64,000 bases of DNA from Enterovibrio calviensis DSM 14347 (GTDB lineage: Bacteria; Pseudomonadota; Gammaproteobacteria; Enterobacterales; Vibrionaceae), in assembly GCF_000621165.1 (NCBI RefSeq), contig NZ_KK211217.1:186001-250000 (forward strand). The letters are read 5' to 3'. A program made the translations under genes and the position numbers. Under the pieces are notes generated by a model. That model had not been told where the DNA came from, did not search any database, and saw nothing but the letters and a program-made list of their open reading frames with translations. Positions 27,824-35,740 of the stretch are shown piece by piece; position 1 is the stretch's first letter; each line of letters opens with the position of its first letter.

Positions 27824-29137
27824 ATGTATTCTATTAAAGTTACTGATATTCAAAAACGCTATTATCTCTTCAATAACCCTCTTGAGGTTTTACTAAGCAG
27901 AATTTTCCCTAACAAAAAAGTGAAGGAGTTTTTCGCGCTAAAAGGTGTGTCTTTTGAAGCGGGTATTGGTGAAACCATTGGTATAGTCGGTCACAACGGC
28001 TCAGGAAAGTCTACGCTACTCCAGATAATTACCGGTGTTTTGCAAGCCTCAAAAGGGGATGTCGAGGTAAATGGCCGTGTGGCTGCATTACTTGAACTTG
28101 GTTCTGGCTTCAACCCAGAGTTTACGGGATTAGAAAACGTATATTTTAATGCTTCAATTATCGGCCTCAAGCGCCATGAAATCGATGAACGGCTAGAAAA
28201 AATATTGGCGTTTGCTGATATTGGCGAGTTTATCGATCGCCCTGTAAAAACCTATTCTTCCGGCATGATGGTCAGGCTCGCTTTTTCCGTGCTAATTAAC
28301 ATTGATCCCGATATTCTCATTGTTGATGAGGCGCTTGCGGTTGGGGATGATGCTTTTCAGCGTAAGTGTTTTGCAAGACTAAAAGAACTTCAGGCTCAGG
28401 GTGTAACTATTATCCTTGTGTCACACAGCGCAGGTCAGGTTATCTCGTTGTGTGATCGGGCAATTCTGTTAGATCATGGTGACGTTCTTTTGGAAGGTGA
28501 TCCACGTGAAGTGATAAAGCATTATCACAAGCTTTTGAATATGGAAGGTCTCAAACGAGAAAGCTACCGCAATGAGCTGCAACTTCACGGTTTTAATGCA
28601 ACCGCCGCATCATCGACTGACGAGATTGATACTCAACAACAGAAAGTTAAGACAGTCAATACGCCGAGTGAATCGGCTCTCTGGTATGACAAGAATGGTG
28701 CTGAAATCTCTGATCCTCGGATTGTTGATGAAGAAGGTGAGCCAGTTGACGTTTTGAAGTCGGCACATCGATATCAGTTTCAATATCGTGTTAAATTTAG
28801 TGACGATTGCTTTGATGTATTCCTTGGCATGATGATAAGAAATGTTGCGGGTTTTGAGCTAGGTGGAGCAACATCTGCACATGATAAGAGTTTAATCATT
28901 CAGAGTGCTAAGCGTGATGATGTTATAGATGTAACGATAGAGTTTACGTGTAACCTAAGAAATGGAACGTACTTTTTGAACTGTGGATGTTTTGGAACGA
29001 AGGATGGAAAGCCTACGTTTTTGAACAGAGGCGTCGATATTTTGAGCTTCAAGGTGGTAGAGCAGAACAACATTTCTACTGGGACGGTAGACTTTTTTCC
29101 CAAATATACAGTTGAGAAAGGTATTCTGACTCCATGA
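27824..29137 (+). CDS. wzt: O-polysaccharide ABC transporter ATPase Wzt with C-terminal glycan-binding domain
   Basis: 437 residues. Nucleotide-binding domain: Walker A GHNGSGKST (56-64), signature YSSGMMVRLAFS (about 146), Walker B ILIVDEALAVGD. From about residue 275 a beta-sandwich Wzt_C domain follows (ALWYDKNGAEISD, FQYRVKFSDDCFDVFLGMMI, FLNCGCFG). In E. coli O8/O9a this extension recognises the modified non-reducing end of the chain, so export depends on a terminator enzyme. The next gene, a sulfotransferase with a heptad-repeat tail, is a candidate for that enzyme. Confidence 0.94.
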   Translation: MYSIKVTDIQKRYYLFNNPLEVLLSRIFPNKKVKEFFALKGVSFEAGIGETIGIVGHNGSGKSTLLQIITGVLQASKGDVEVNGRVAALLELGSGFNPEFTGLENVYFNASIIGLKRHEIDERLEKILAFADIGEFIDRPVKTYSSGMMVRLAFSVLINIDPDILIVDEALAVGDDAFQRKCFARLKELQAQGVTIILVSHSAGQVISLCDRAILLDHGDVLLEGDPREVIKHYHKLLNMEGLKRESYRNELQLHGFNATAASSTDEIDTQQQKVKTVNTPSESALWYDKNGAEISDPRIVDEEGEPVDVLKSAHRYQFQYRVKFSDDCFDVFLGMMIRNVAGFELGGATSAHDKSLIIQSAKRDDVIDVTIEFTCNLRNGTYFLNCGCFGTKDGKPTFLNRGVDILSFKVVEQNNISTGTVDFFPKYTVEKGILTP

Positions 29138-30300
29138 TAAATAAACAGGTTTTCGTTGTTCTAGGGATGCACCGAAGTGGTACAAGCGCCCTTTCTGGTG
29201 AATTGCACCATCAGGGTGTCTTTTTCGGCGAAAACTTTATTGACGATATTGAAACTGTAAACGAAAAGGGATTTTACGAGCATCGTGAACTGGTCGATAT
29301 CAATGAGTGTATTCTAGATGAACTCGGTGCGGCTTGGTATGACTGCTTTGATGTTTATGCACAGGTCAATCAGGGTTGGCGTCCTTCTGAGAAAATTATA
29401 AATCGAATTAAGCAATTTCTGGTCTCTGATGAGTTTTCAGATCACCAGCTTATAGGCATAAAAGACCCAAGACTTTGTCTTTTATACCCGATCTGGCAGG
29501 AGCAAATTAAAATCGCTGGGCTAACGGCACATGTAGTTATGGTTAATCGAGATGTTTCTTGCGTAGCAGCTTCTTTGGCACGTCGTGATGATATGGTTCA
29601 CATGCATTCAGCATTGCTATGGAATTACTACACGATATCAGCGGCGATGGCGGCAAATCAATCTAATGGTTATTGGATTGAGACTGAGGGGATGTTCTCT
29701 AACCCGTTGCTTGAGATCTCTAGAATGCTTGCATGGTTTGATATTGACCTTAATGTTCAAACCGCGAAATTTATTGACCCTAAGATACCTAAGTCTATCG
29801 CAAACCCGATGAATTGTGACTTGTCTCGACGTATTTTAGATGCATCTTCACCCTTGTTGGATGTTGATTGGTTGCAGGAAATGCAGTCTTTTTCTGATCG
29901 CTATTTAAGTCAACGTGAGTTTATCCGAGCTATTTTAGATAGTTTTAAGCTTATCAATGATGCAAATATTAAGGCGATAAATAATGGTGAAAATTATTCA
30001 CATGCTTTGTGCGTGATTAACTCAAAGGATGAAGCTATCGAGTACAGAGATAATATCATTGTTGCCAAAGATGCATTTATCGCAGAGAAAGATCAGTTTA
30101 TCGCAGAGAAAGACCAGTTTATCGCAGAGAAAGACCAGTTTATCGCAGAGAAAGACCAATTAATTGCTGAAAATAGTATTGCAATTGAAAACTTAGAAAA
30201 TGAAAAAAATCTGTTGGTGGAAAAAATAAACCATTATGAAAACATTTTTGGCATTCGTTTGTTACGAAAAATCAAAAGACGTATTAAAGTGATACTATGA
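29134..30300 (+). CDS. Sulfotransferase with C-terminal heptad-repeat tail
   Basis: 388 residues. The N-terminal half is a PAPS-dependent sulfotransferase: 5'-phosphosulfate loop GMHRSGTSAL (11-20) and 3'-phosphate site VNRDVSCVAASLARR (137-151; Arg139, Ser147). Residues about 300-370 form a long helix with four near-identical heptads AEKDQFI/AEKDQLI at 317-344, then further helix and a basic amphipathic end (RLLRKIKRRIKVIL) suited to membrane contact. ATGA overlap with wzt. The position wzm-wzt-X equals that of wbdD in E. coli O9a, whose coiled coil sets chain length. A combined terminator and ruler role is inference. Confidence 0.8.
   Translation: MINKQVFVVLGMHRSGTSALSGELHHQGVFFGENFIDDIETVNEKGFYEHRELVDINECILDELGAAWYDCFDVYAQVNQGWRPSEKIINRIKQFLVSDEFSDHQLIGIKDPRLCLLYPIWQEQIKIAGLTAHVVMVNRDVSCVAASLARRDDMVHMHSALLWNYYTISAAMAANQSNGYWIETEGMFSNPLLEISRMLAWFDIDLNVQTAKFIDPKIPKSIANPMNCDLSRRILDASSPLLDVDWLQEMQSFSDRYLSQREFIRAILDSFKLINDANIKAINNGENYSHALCVINSKDEAIEYRDNIIVAKDAFIAEKDQFIAEKDQFIAEKDQFIAEKDQLIAENSIAIENLENEKNLLVEKINHYENIFGIRLLRKIKRRIKVIL
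30079..30162 (+). repeat. In-frame 21-bp tandem repeat (4 units)
   Basis: Four 21-bp units, 30079-30099, 30100-30120, 30121-30141 and 30142-30162. The first three differ by one base (GAT/GAC); the last ends CAATTA instead of CAGTTT. Each encodes IAEKDQF/L, one heptad. Near-identity at the DNA level suggests recent expansion and easy length change without frameshift. Confidence 0.95.
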
Positions 30301-32432
30301 CTAAAGTAGATGTAATAATTCCAGTGTACCGAGGTTTAGTTGAAACGTCAGAGTGCATCATATCAGCATATAATACATTGCCAGAGTGGGCTAACCTGAT
30401 TGTAGTTAATGACTCATCGCCGGAGCCTGAGCTTTCAAAATGGTTGATTGAACATTCTGAAACGTACAATTACACCTTGTATGAGAATAAAGAAAACTTA
30501 GGTTTTGTTGCGACCGTTAACTTTGCGATGGCACTAAATGCTAATAACGACGTTCTCTTGTTGAATAGTGATGTCGAAGTCGAGAATGACTGGTTAGATA
30601 GGATCCAAGAAGTCGCATACTTGGATGAGAAAATTGGCTCAGTCACACCTTTTTCAAACAATGCTACTATATGTAGCTATCCAAATTTCTGTGAAGACAA
30701 TCGTTTGGCAAAGGGGAAATCGCTAAAAGAAATAGATCTGGCGTTTTCTAAGGCAAATAATCCTGAACAATATATCGAAATTCCAACAGGCGTTGGATTC
30801 TGTATGTTCATTAAACGTAAATGTTTGGATGACGTAGGTCTATTTGATTTAGAGACATTCGGCAAGGGATACGGAGAAGAAAACGATTGGTGTCAACGTG
30901 CCATTGTAAATGGCTGGTCAAATGTTCATGCAGTTAATGTTTTTGCTTACCATAAAGGGGGAGTGAGCTTTGCCGATGAACAACATCCACGTCAGAAAGT
31001 CGCTCTGGAATTGCTTCTTGGTAAACACCCAAACTACACGGCTGACGTAATGCAATTCGTTGCGAATGATCCTGCCAAAATGGCCAGAATTCGCGCAGCA
31101 ATTGAATTGGTTAGACGCTCTGAACGGTCTGTATTGCAGGTTGAGCATGCGTTGGGTGGCGGTGTTACACGGCATGTGGATGATTTGGTTCTTCACCTAG
31201 AGCCTACAATTGCCTCAGTTCGTTTAAGGCAAAGTGGTGATAACGTTGAATTGTTGATTGACGAATCCAATAAACTCCAATTTAACGTAAACAGTGATCG
31301 CGAAAAACTTTTTCAGATACTGCATTATTTGAATTTTAGTCTTGTTCACTTCCACCATATACATGGTTTAGACCCGTCATTTCTGTCACTGAGTGAACAA
31401 TTGTCGACGCCATACTGTATTACTGCTCATGACTATTATTTAGTCAGTGGGAATGCGGCGTTGACCAATGACCTAGGTGAGTTCTTTGGTGATGAGAGTA
31501 CCGAAGTTGTTTTGGAGAAGTCAAAGAGCAATCGTTTGGCGGGTTATATGTTTGCAGATGCAGATTCGGCAGCGACATTGACCAAATTTATTGTCAATGC
31601 ATCGATGGTCATTTATCCGTCTAGAGATACGATGGAGCGTTTTTGTCGTTTTTATGATGTCTCTGATAGAAGTGTAGTTGCTCATCATCGTGAAGAGATC
31701 TACGGTCTTGAAGGCATTGCTATTGAAAAAAACACGTCAGAGAAAGTGAAAGTATTAGTGGTCGGCGCAATTTCTCTTGAGAAAGGCGCACAGTTACTGA
31801 ATGACTTTGCAAATAAGTATGGCGAAGAATTAGAAATCAATGTTTTGGGCTACTCTTGTATTCCTCTGCACGACCATATTGTTGACCACGGGCAATATTC
31901 CGACTCTGAACTGCTAGCGAAGATATCAAATATTTCCCCTGATGTCGTTTGGTATACGTCCCAATGTGCTGAGACATACTGCTATACGTTGACACCAGCC
32001 ATTGCATTAGGCTTACCTATTGTCGCCCCTAATATTGGAGCGTTTACCGAACGTCTGGCTGGCCTTCCTGAAGTAAAACTTCTCAATGATTTCAATGATA
32101 TTGATAGCGCCTATAGTGGAATGCTGGACCTTGTTTCTTGTACGAGAGGGAAACCTTATTGTTATGCCGAACGCAATACAGGGAAGCAGTCTGACTTTTA
32201 TAAAAAGGAATATCTGGCGATTGTGAAACCTTTAGAAGTCGTCGAACTAGAGCCAGGCTTTGAAATATCTTCACTTCTCGAGTCTAGAAACGCCGAGACA
32301 CTAGCACCTACAGCAAGTCACTATTTCTATGATATGGCGTTGAAAATATATCGTAGTCCTTTAGGGCGTGTTATAGGACGGATAGTCCCACCGCACTATC
32401 TAAGAAAAATAAAAAGGAAGGTTTTTGGATGA
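30297..32432 (+). CDS. Two-domain glycosyltransferase (GT2 plus GT4-like)
   Basis: 711 residues. Residues 1-255 are a GT2 domain: VDVIIPVYRG, VVNDSSPEPE, LLLNSDVEVENDW, and GEENDWCQR as the acidic catalytic segment. From about 285 (VLQVEHALGGGVTRHVDDL) a GT-B/GT4-like domain follows: ITAHDYYLVSGN, VIYPSRDTMERF, VVGAISLEKGAQLL, and CYTLTPAIALGLPIVAPNIGA near the donor site. It ends in a basic helix (LRKIKRKVFG) like that of the previous gene. ATGA overlaps on both sides. A dual-activity polymerase of the O-chain is likely; sugars cannot be read. Confidence 0.88.
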   Translation: MTKVDVIIPVYRGLVETSECIISAYNTLPEWANLIVVNDSSPEPELSKWLIEHSETYNYTLYENKENLGFVATVNFAMALNANNDVLLLNSDVEVENDWLDRIQEVAYLDEKIGSVTPFSNNATICSYPNFCEDNRLAKGKSLKEIDLAFSKANNPEQYIEIPTGVGFCMFIKRKCLDDVGLFDLETFGKGYGEENDWCQRAIVNGWSNVHAVNVFAYHKGGVSFADEQHPRQKVALELLLGKHPNYTADVMQFVANDPAKMARIRAAIELVRRSERSVLQVEHALGGGVTRHVDDLVLHLEPTIASVRLRQSGDNVELLIDESNKLQFNVNSDREKLFQILHYLNFSLVHFHHIHGLDPSFLSLSEQLSTPYCITAHDYYLVSGNAALTNDLGEFFGDESTEVVLEKSKSNRLAGYMFADADSAATLTKFIVNASMVIYPSRDTMERFCRFYDVSDRSVVAHHREEIYGLEGIAIEKNTSEKVKVLVVGAISLEKGAQLLNDFANKYGEELEINVLGYSCIPLHDHIVDHGQYSDSELLAKISNISPDVVWYTSQCAETYCYTLTPAIALGLPIVAPNIGAFTERLAGLPEVKLLNDFNDIDSAYSGMLDLVSCTRGKPYCYAERNTGKQSDFYKKEYLAIVKPLEVVELEPGFEISSLLESRNAETLAPTASHYFYDMALKIYRSPLGRVIGRIVPPHYLRKIKRKVFG

Positions 32433-33535
32433 ACCCTATTCCACTAAATGACACATCGCGGATCACGGGTAAATTGATTCCAAATGTACTAACTGATTTG
32501 TCGGACATTATTGCTAGTGGTCGATGGCTGCTTGGAGAGCACGGCAACCGTTTTGCAAGTGAATTTGCGCATTATGTTGGTGCCAAATATTGTGTGCCTT
32601 TGGCCAATGGCACTGATGCACTAGAAATAGCATTGAAGTGTGTTAGTAATGGCACTCGAAAAGAAGTCATTACGGTTGCAAATGCAGGTGGCTATACCAG
32701 CACAGCTTGTTTTTTGAGTGGCTTAACGCCAGTTTACATTGATGTAGACGAAGACAGTATGCTTATGGATCAAGGTCTCCTTGAGCATGTTATTAGTGAA
32801 AACACACTCGCTGTCGTAGTCACCCATCTTTATGGTCGCGCTGTTAATGTTCACGCCGTTAGAAAACAGTTAGATAGCCTCGGTTACCAACACGTTGTTA
32901 TTATCGAAGACTGCGCTCAGGCACATGGCGCGAAAGTGGGTGAAGATAGAGTCGGGAGCATGGGTGATTTGGCTACGTTTTCATTTTACCCTACAAAGAA
33001 CCTTGGCGCTGTTGGCGATGCCGGAGCTATCACAACCAACAGTGAGGACTTTCAAAAGAAGGTTAAATCTCTGTGTCAATATGGCTGGAGTGCTAAGTAC
33101 CAAATAGATTTGAAAAACGGTCGAAATTCGCGCATGGATGAGATTCAGGCGGCAATATTGTCGCGTCTTCTTCCTGAGTTGGATGCGTGGAATAGTCGCA
33201 GACGAGAGATCTATCGTCGTTATTCGGAATCTTGTAAATCACTCGGTTTTTATAATGATTTTAGTGACAAAAATGTGGTGCATCTCGCAATAGTGAGAAC
33301 TGGTTGCCGCAATGCATTTGTCGATCATATGAGAGCGCATAGTATCTTGGTCGATATTCATTACCCGATACTCGACAGTGATCAAGATGCTTGGAAAGAC
33401 GACGTTCTTGATAGCGAGTTAAACGTATCTCGTCAACTTACTCAGGAGATCGTCACATTGCCTTGTTTTCCTATGATGACTGATGAAGAAGTTAACTATA
33501 TCTGCGATGTATTAAATAGTTGGGACAATGTTTAA
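32429..33535 (+). CDS. DegT/DnrJ/EryC1-family sugar aminotransferase
   Basis: 368 residues. PLP-dependent: Asp in IEDCAQAHGAK, Schiff-base Lys190 in SFYPTKNLGAVGDAG, and RMDEIQAAIL. In company with RmlA/RmlB and the fused acetyltransferase/3,4-ketoisomerase two genes downstream, the expected reaction is amination of dTDP-3-keto-6-deoxyhexose at C3 (FdtB or QdtB type). ATGA overlap with the preceding glycosyltransferase and 8-bp overlap with the next gene. Confidence 0.9.
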   Translation: MNPIPLNDTSRITGKLIPNVLTDLSDIIASGRWLLGEHGNRFASEFAHYVGAKYCVPLANGTDALEIALKCVSNGTRKEVITVANAGGYTSTACFLSGLTPVYIDVDEDSMLMDQGLLEHVISENTLAVVVTHLYGRAVNVHAVRKQLDSLGYQHVVIIEDCAQAHGAKVGEDRVGSMGDLATFSFYPTKNLGAVGDAGAITTNSEDFQKKVKSLCQYGWSAKYQIDLKNGRNSRMDEIQAAILSRLLPELDAWNSRRREIYRRYSESCKSLGFYNDFSDKNVVHLAIVRTGCRNAFVDHMRAHSILVDIHYPILDSDQDAWKDDVLDSELNVSRQLTQEIVTLPCFPMMTDEEVNYICDVLNSWDNV

Positions 33536-34511
33536 ATTTTCATTGGTTTTACCAATCTATAAAAACGAAGGGAATATCCTCCCTTTACTTGGCGCATTGA
33601 TGATGCTGGATGAAAATCTCGAAAACCATTGCGAGTTCGTTTTTGTTATTGATGGTTCGCCAGATGATTCCGAGAAACTTCTATCGGCGCATTGTGCCGA
33701 TTATGTGAAAAATTATCAGATAGTATCGTTGAGTCGAAACTTCGGTTCATTTACCGCCATTCGTGCTGGTATGGCTGAAGCAAATGGCGAGTTTTTGGCT
33801 GTAATGGCCGCAGATCTTCAAGAACCGCCTGAACTTGTCCTTGATATGTTCAAGACGTTGACCGCTGGCACCGCAGATGTTTGCTTCGGTCAACGAAAAA
33901 GTCGCAATGATCCATTTGGAAAGAAGCTACTATCGTCGCTCTTTTGGGGACTATATAGGCGTCTGGTGATCCCAGAAATTCCTGCTGGGGGTGTCGATAT
34001 TTTTGCATGTAATCGCAAGGTTATTGAAAGCATCTTGAATATCGAAGAGAGAAACAGCTCTTTGGTTGCTCAATTATTTTGGGTTGGTTTTAGAAGATCT
34101 TATATCCCTTATGATCGAAAGGAGCGAGAGATTGGCGAAAGTGCATGGGGAATGCGTAAAAGAATCAGCTATATGCTAGATAGCATTTTTTCTTTTACTG
34201 ACCTGCCTATCATGTTCTTACTCTTGCTTGGTATAGCGGGACTTGCTCTGTCATTAATGTATGTCGTCGTAGTTAGTGTTTCTCACTTCTTGGGGTTAAT
34301 TGGTCAACCCGGTTTCACTACTCAATCGATACTTATTGTTGTTTTCGGTAGCTCCATTTTGCTTTCTCAAGGTGTCCTTGGATGCTATATCTGGCGGATA
34401 TTAGAGAACTCAAAACGTAGACCAATGTATATCATAAAGAGCGTAAATAGTAATACTGAAAATATAATGGAAGAAGCTGATGATCAACATACACGAAAAG
34501 GCGATTTGTGA
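33528..34511 (+). CDS. GtrB-like polyprenyl-phosphate glycosyltransferase
   Basis: 327 residues. GT2 domain ([35 protein letters not shown]) followed by two C-terminal membrane helices (about 225-250 and 262-288). This is the build of GtrB and related dolichol/undecaprenyl-phosphate sugar transferases. With gtrA and gtrC-like genes just downstream it would charge undecaprenyl phosphate with a sugar for periplasmic transfer. It sits between the two 3-amino-sugar genes. Confidence 0.87.
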   Translation: MFKFSLVLPIYKNEGNILPLLGALMMLDENLENHCEFVFVIDGSPDDSEKLLSAHCADYVKNYQIVSLSRNFGSFTAIRAGMAEANGEFLAVMAADLQEPPELVLDMFKTLTAGTADVCFGQRKSRNDPFGKKLLSSLFWGLYRRLVIPEIPAGGVDIFACNRKVIESILNIEERNSSLVAQLFWVGFRRSYIPYDRKEREIGESAWGMRKRISYMLDSIFSFTDLPIMFLLLLGIAGLALSLMYVVVVSVSHFLGLIGQPGFTTQSILIVVFGSSILLSQGVLGCYIWRILENSKRRPMYIIKSVNSNTENIMEEADDQHTRKGDL

Positions 34512-35403
34512 ATCGAAGAATATAGGTGCCCATACAAATGTCTGGGCGTTTGCTCATATTCTTCCTGGAGCGGTGATTGGCGAAAACTGTAATATTTGTG
34601 ACGGTGTATTTATAGAGAATGATGTCCATGTTGGCAATAATGTCACCGTGAAATGTGGCGTTCAACTTTGGGACGGACTTGTAGTCGAAGATGATGTTTT
34701 TATCGGCCCCAATGTGACGTTTACAAATGATAGAAAGCCGCGTTCAAAACAATACCCAGAAGAGTTTCTTCGGACGACTGTAAAAGTTAACGCATCTATT
34801 GGCGCTAATGCGACGATCTTACCAGGCATTACTATTGGGCAGGGGGCAATGGTAGGGGCTGGTGCGGTTGTGACCAAGGATGTCCCGCCATTTGCAACAG
34901 TAGTAGGTAACCCTGCCAGAATAACAAACTACAATACTAACCAACATAACATTTTAGATAAGAATCACTCAAATAATCTTAGTGATGTTGTGTCTAATTA
35001 TAGTAAATGTAAACATGTGACATTATCTAGCTTTGGCGATATGAGAGGTCGCTTAGTTGCAATTGAACATGCAACCGACCTGCCTTTTATTCCTAAGAGA
35101 ACATTTTTAGTTCATGATGTTAGCAGTCACAAGGTTCGTGGAGAGCACGCACATCGTGAGTGTGAACAGTTACTGGTTGCTGTTTCTGGCAAGCTCTCTG
35201 TTGTTGTTGATGATGGAACTCATCGTGCTGAGGTAGAGCTTGATTCCCCAGTAAAGGGCCTATATATTCCTGCTGGAGTTTGGGGGGTTCAATATAAATT
35301 TAGTCAAGATGCGGTGCTATTGGTTTATGCCTCGCATGAATATAAAGAAGCTGATTATATTCGCGAGTATGATGAGTTTTTAAAATTCGCCAATGCAGGC
35401 TGA
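34480..35403 (+). CDS. Fused sugar N-acetyltransferase / dTDP-sugar 3,4-ketoisomerase (FdtD/WxcM type)
   Basis: 307 residues with two domains. Residues 1-150 are a left-handed beta-helix acetyltransferase ([41 protein letters not shown]). Residues about 170-305 are a cupin 3,4-ketoisomerase of the FdtA/QdtA family ([41 protein letters not shown]). The same fusion and order is known in FdtD of Shewanella denitrificans and WxcM of Xanthomonas, which serve dTDP-Fuc3NAc-type sugars. Overlaps the gtrB-like gene by 32 bp. Whether the product is Fuc3NAc or Qui3NAc is not decidable here. Confidence 0.9.
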   Translation: MINIHEKAICESKNIGAHTNVWAFAHILPGAVIGENCNICDGVFIENDVHVGNNVTVKCGVQLWDGLVVEDDVFIGPNVTFTNDRKPRSKQYPEEFLRTTVKVNASIGANATILPGITIGQGAMVGAGAVVTKDVPPFATVVGNPARITNYNTNQHNILDKNHSNNLSDVVSNYSKCKHVTLSSFGDMRGRLVAIEHATDLPFIPKRTFLVHDVSSHKVRGEHAHRECEQLLVAVSGKLSVVVDDGTHRAEVELDSPVKGLYIPAGVWGVQYKFSQDAVLLVYASHEYKEADYIREYDEFLKFANAG

Positions 35404-35740
35404 TTTTTTAAGGTTTTTAGCTGCAGGTGGCTTTAATACCATACTTACGCTCTTGATTTATCAAGGGCTTTTATTTTTCATCTCGCCAGAAGTATCTTAT
35501 TTGATTTCCTATTGCACTGGTCTAGTTTATGTCTATTTTGTTTACCCATCGAAGGTTTTTAAAGCAGAAAAGAAAGGTTCCGGTCTTGTGTCGGTTGCTA
35601 TTTATTTGACTTCCTTTTTTCTAGGGATTTTGATTGTCGCTAATTTTTCCAATGAGCGACTAGCTGTCTTTGTCGCGATGGTTTTTACAACAGCATATGG
35701 CTTTATAGTGACAAGATTTGTTCTCAGGAGCTACTTTTGA
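35393..35740 (+). CDS. GtrA-like flippase
   Basis: 115 residues with four membrane segments, GtrA/DPMS family ([20 protein letters not shown] at the start, then [15 protein letters not shown]). Such proteins flip the undecaprenyl-phosphate-linked single sugar to the periplasmic face. Overlaps the previous gene by 11 bp and the next by 4 bp. Confidence 0.9.
   Translation: MQADFLRFLAAGGFNTILTLLIYQGLLFFISPEVSYLISYCTGLVYVYFVYPSKVFKAEKKGSGLVSVAIYLTSFFLGILIVANFSNERLAVFVAMVFTTAYGFIVTRFVLRSYF

Noticed and set aside
30079-30162. Considered as a CRISPR-like or VNTR array
   Set aside because: Units are contiguous without spacers and in frame with a helix-forming peptide; it is a coding tandem repeat.
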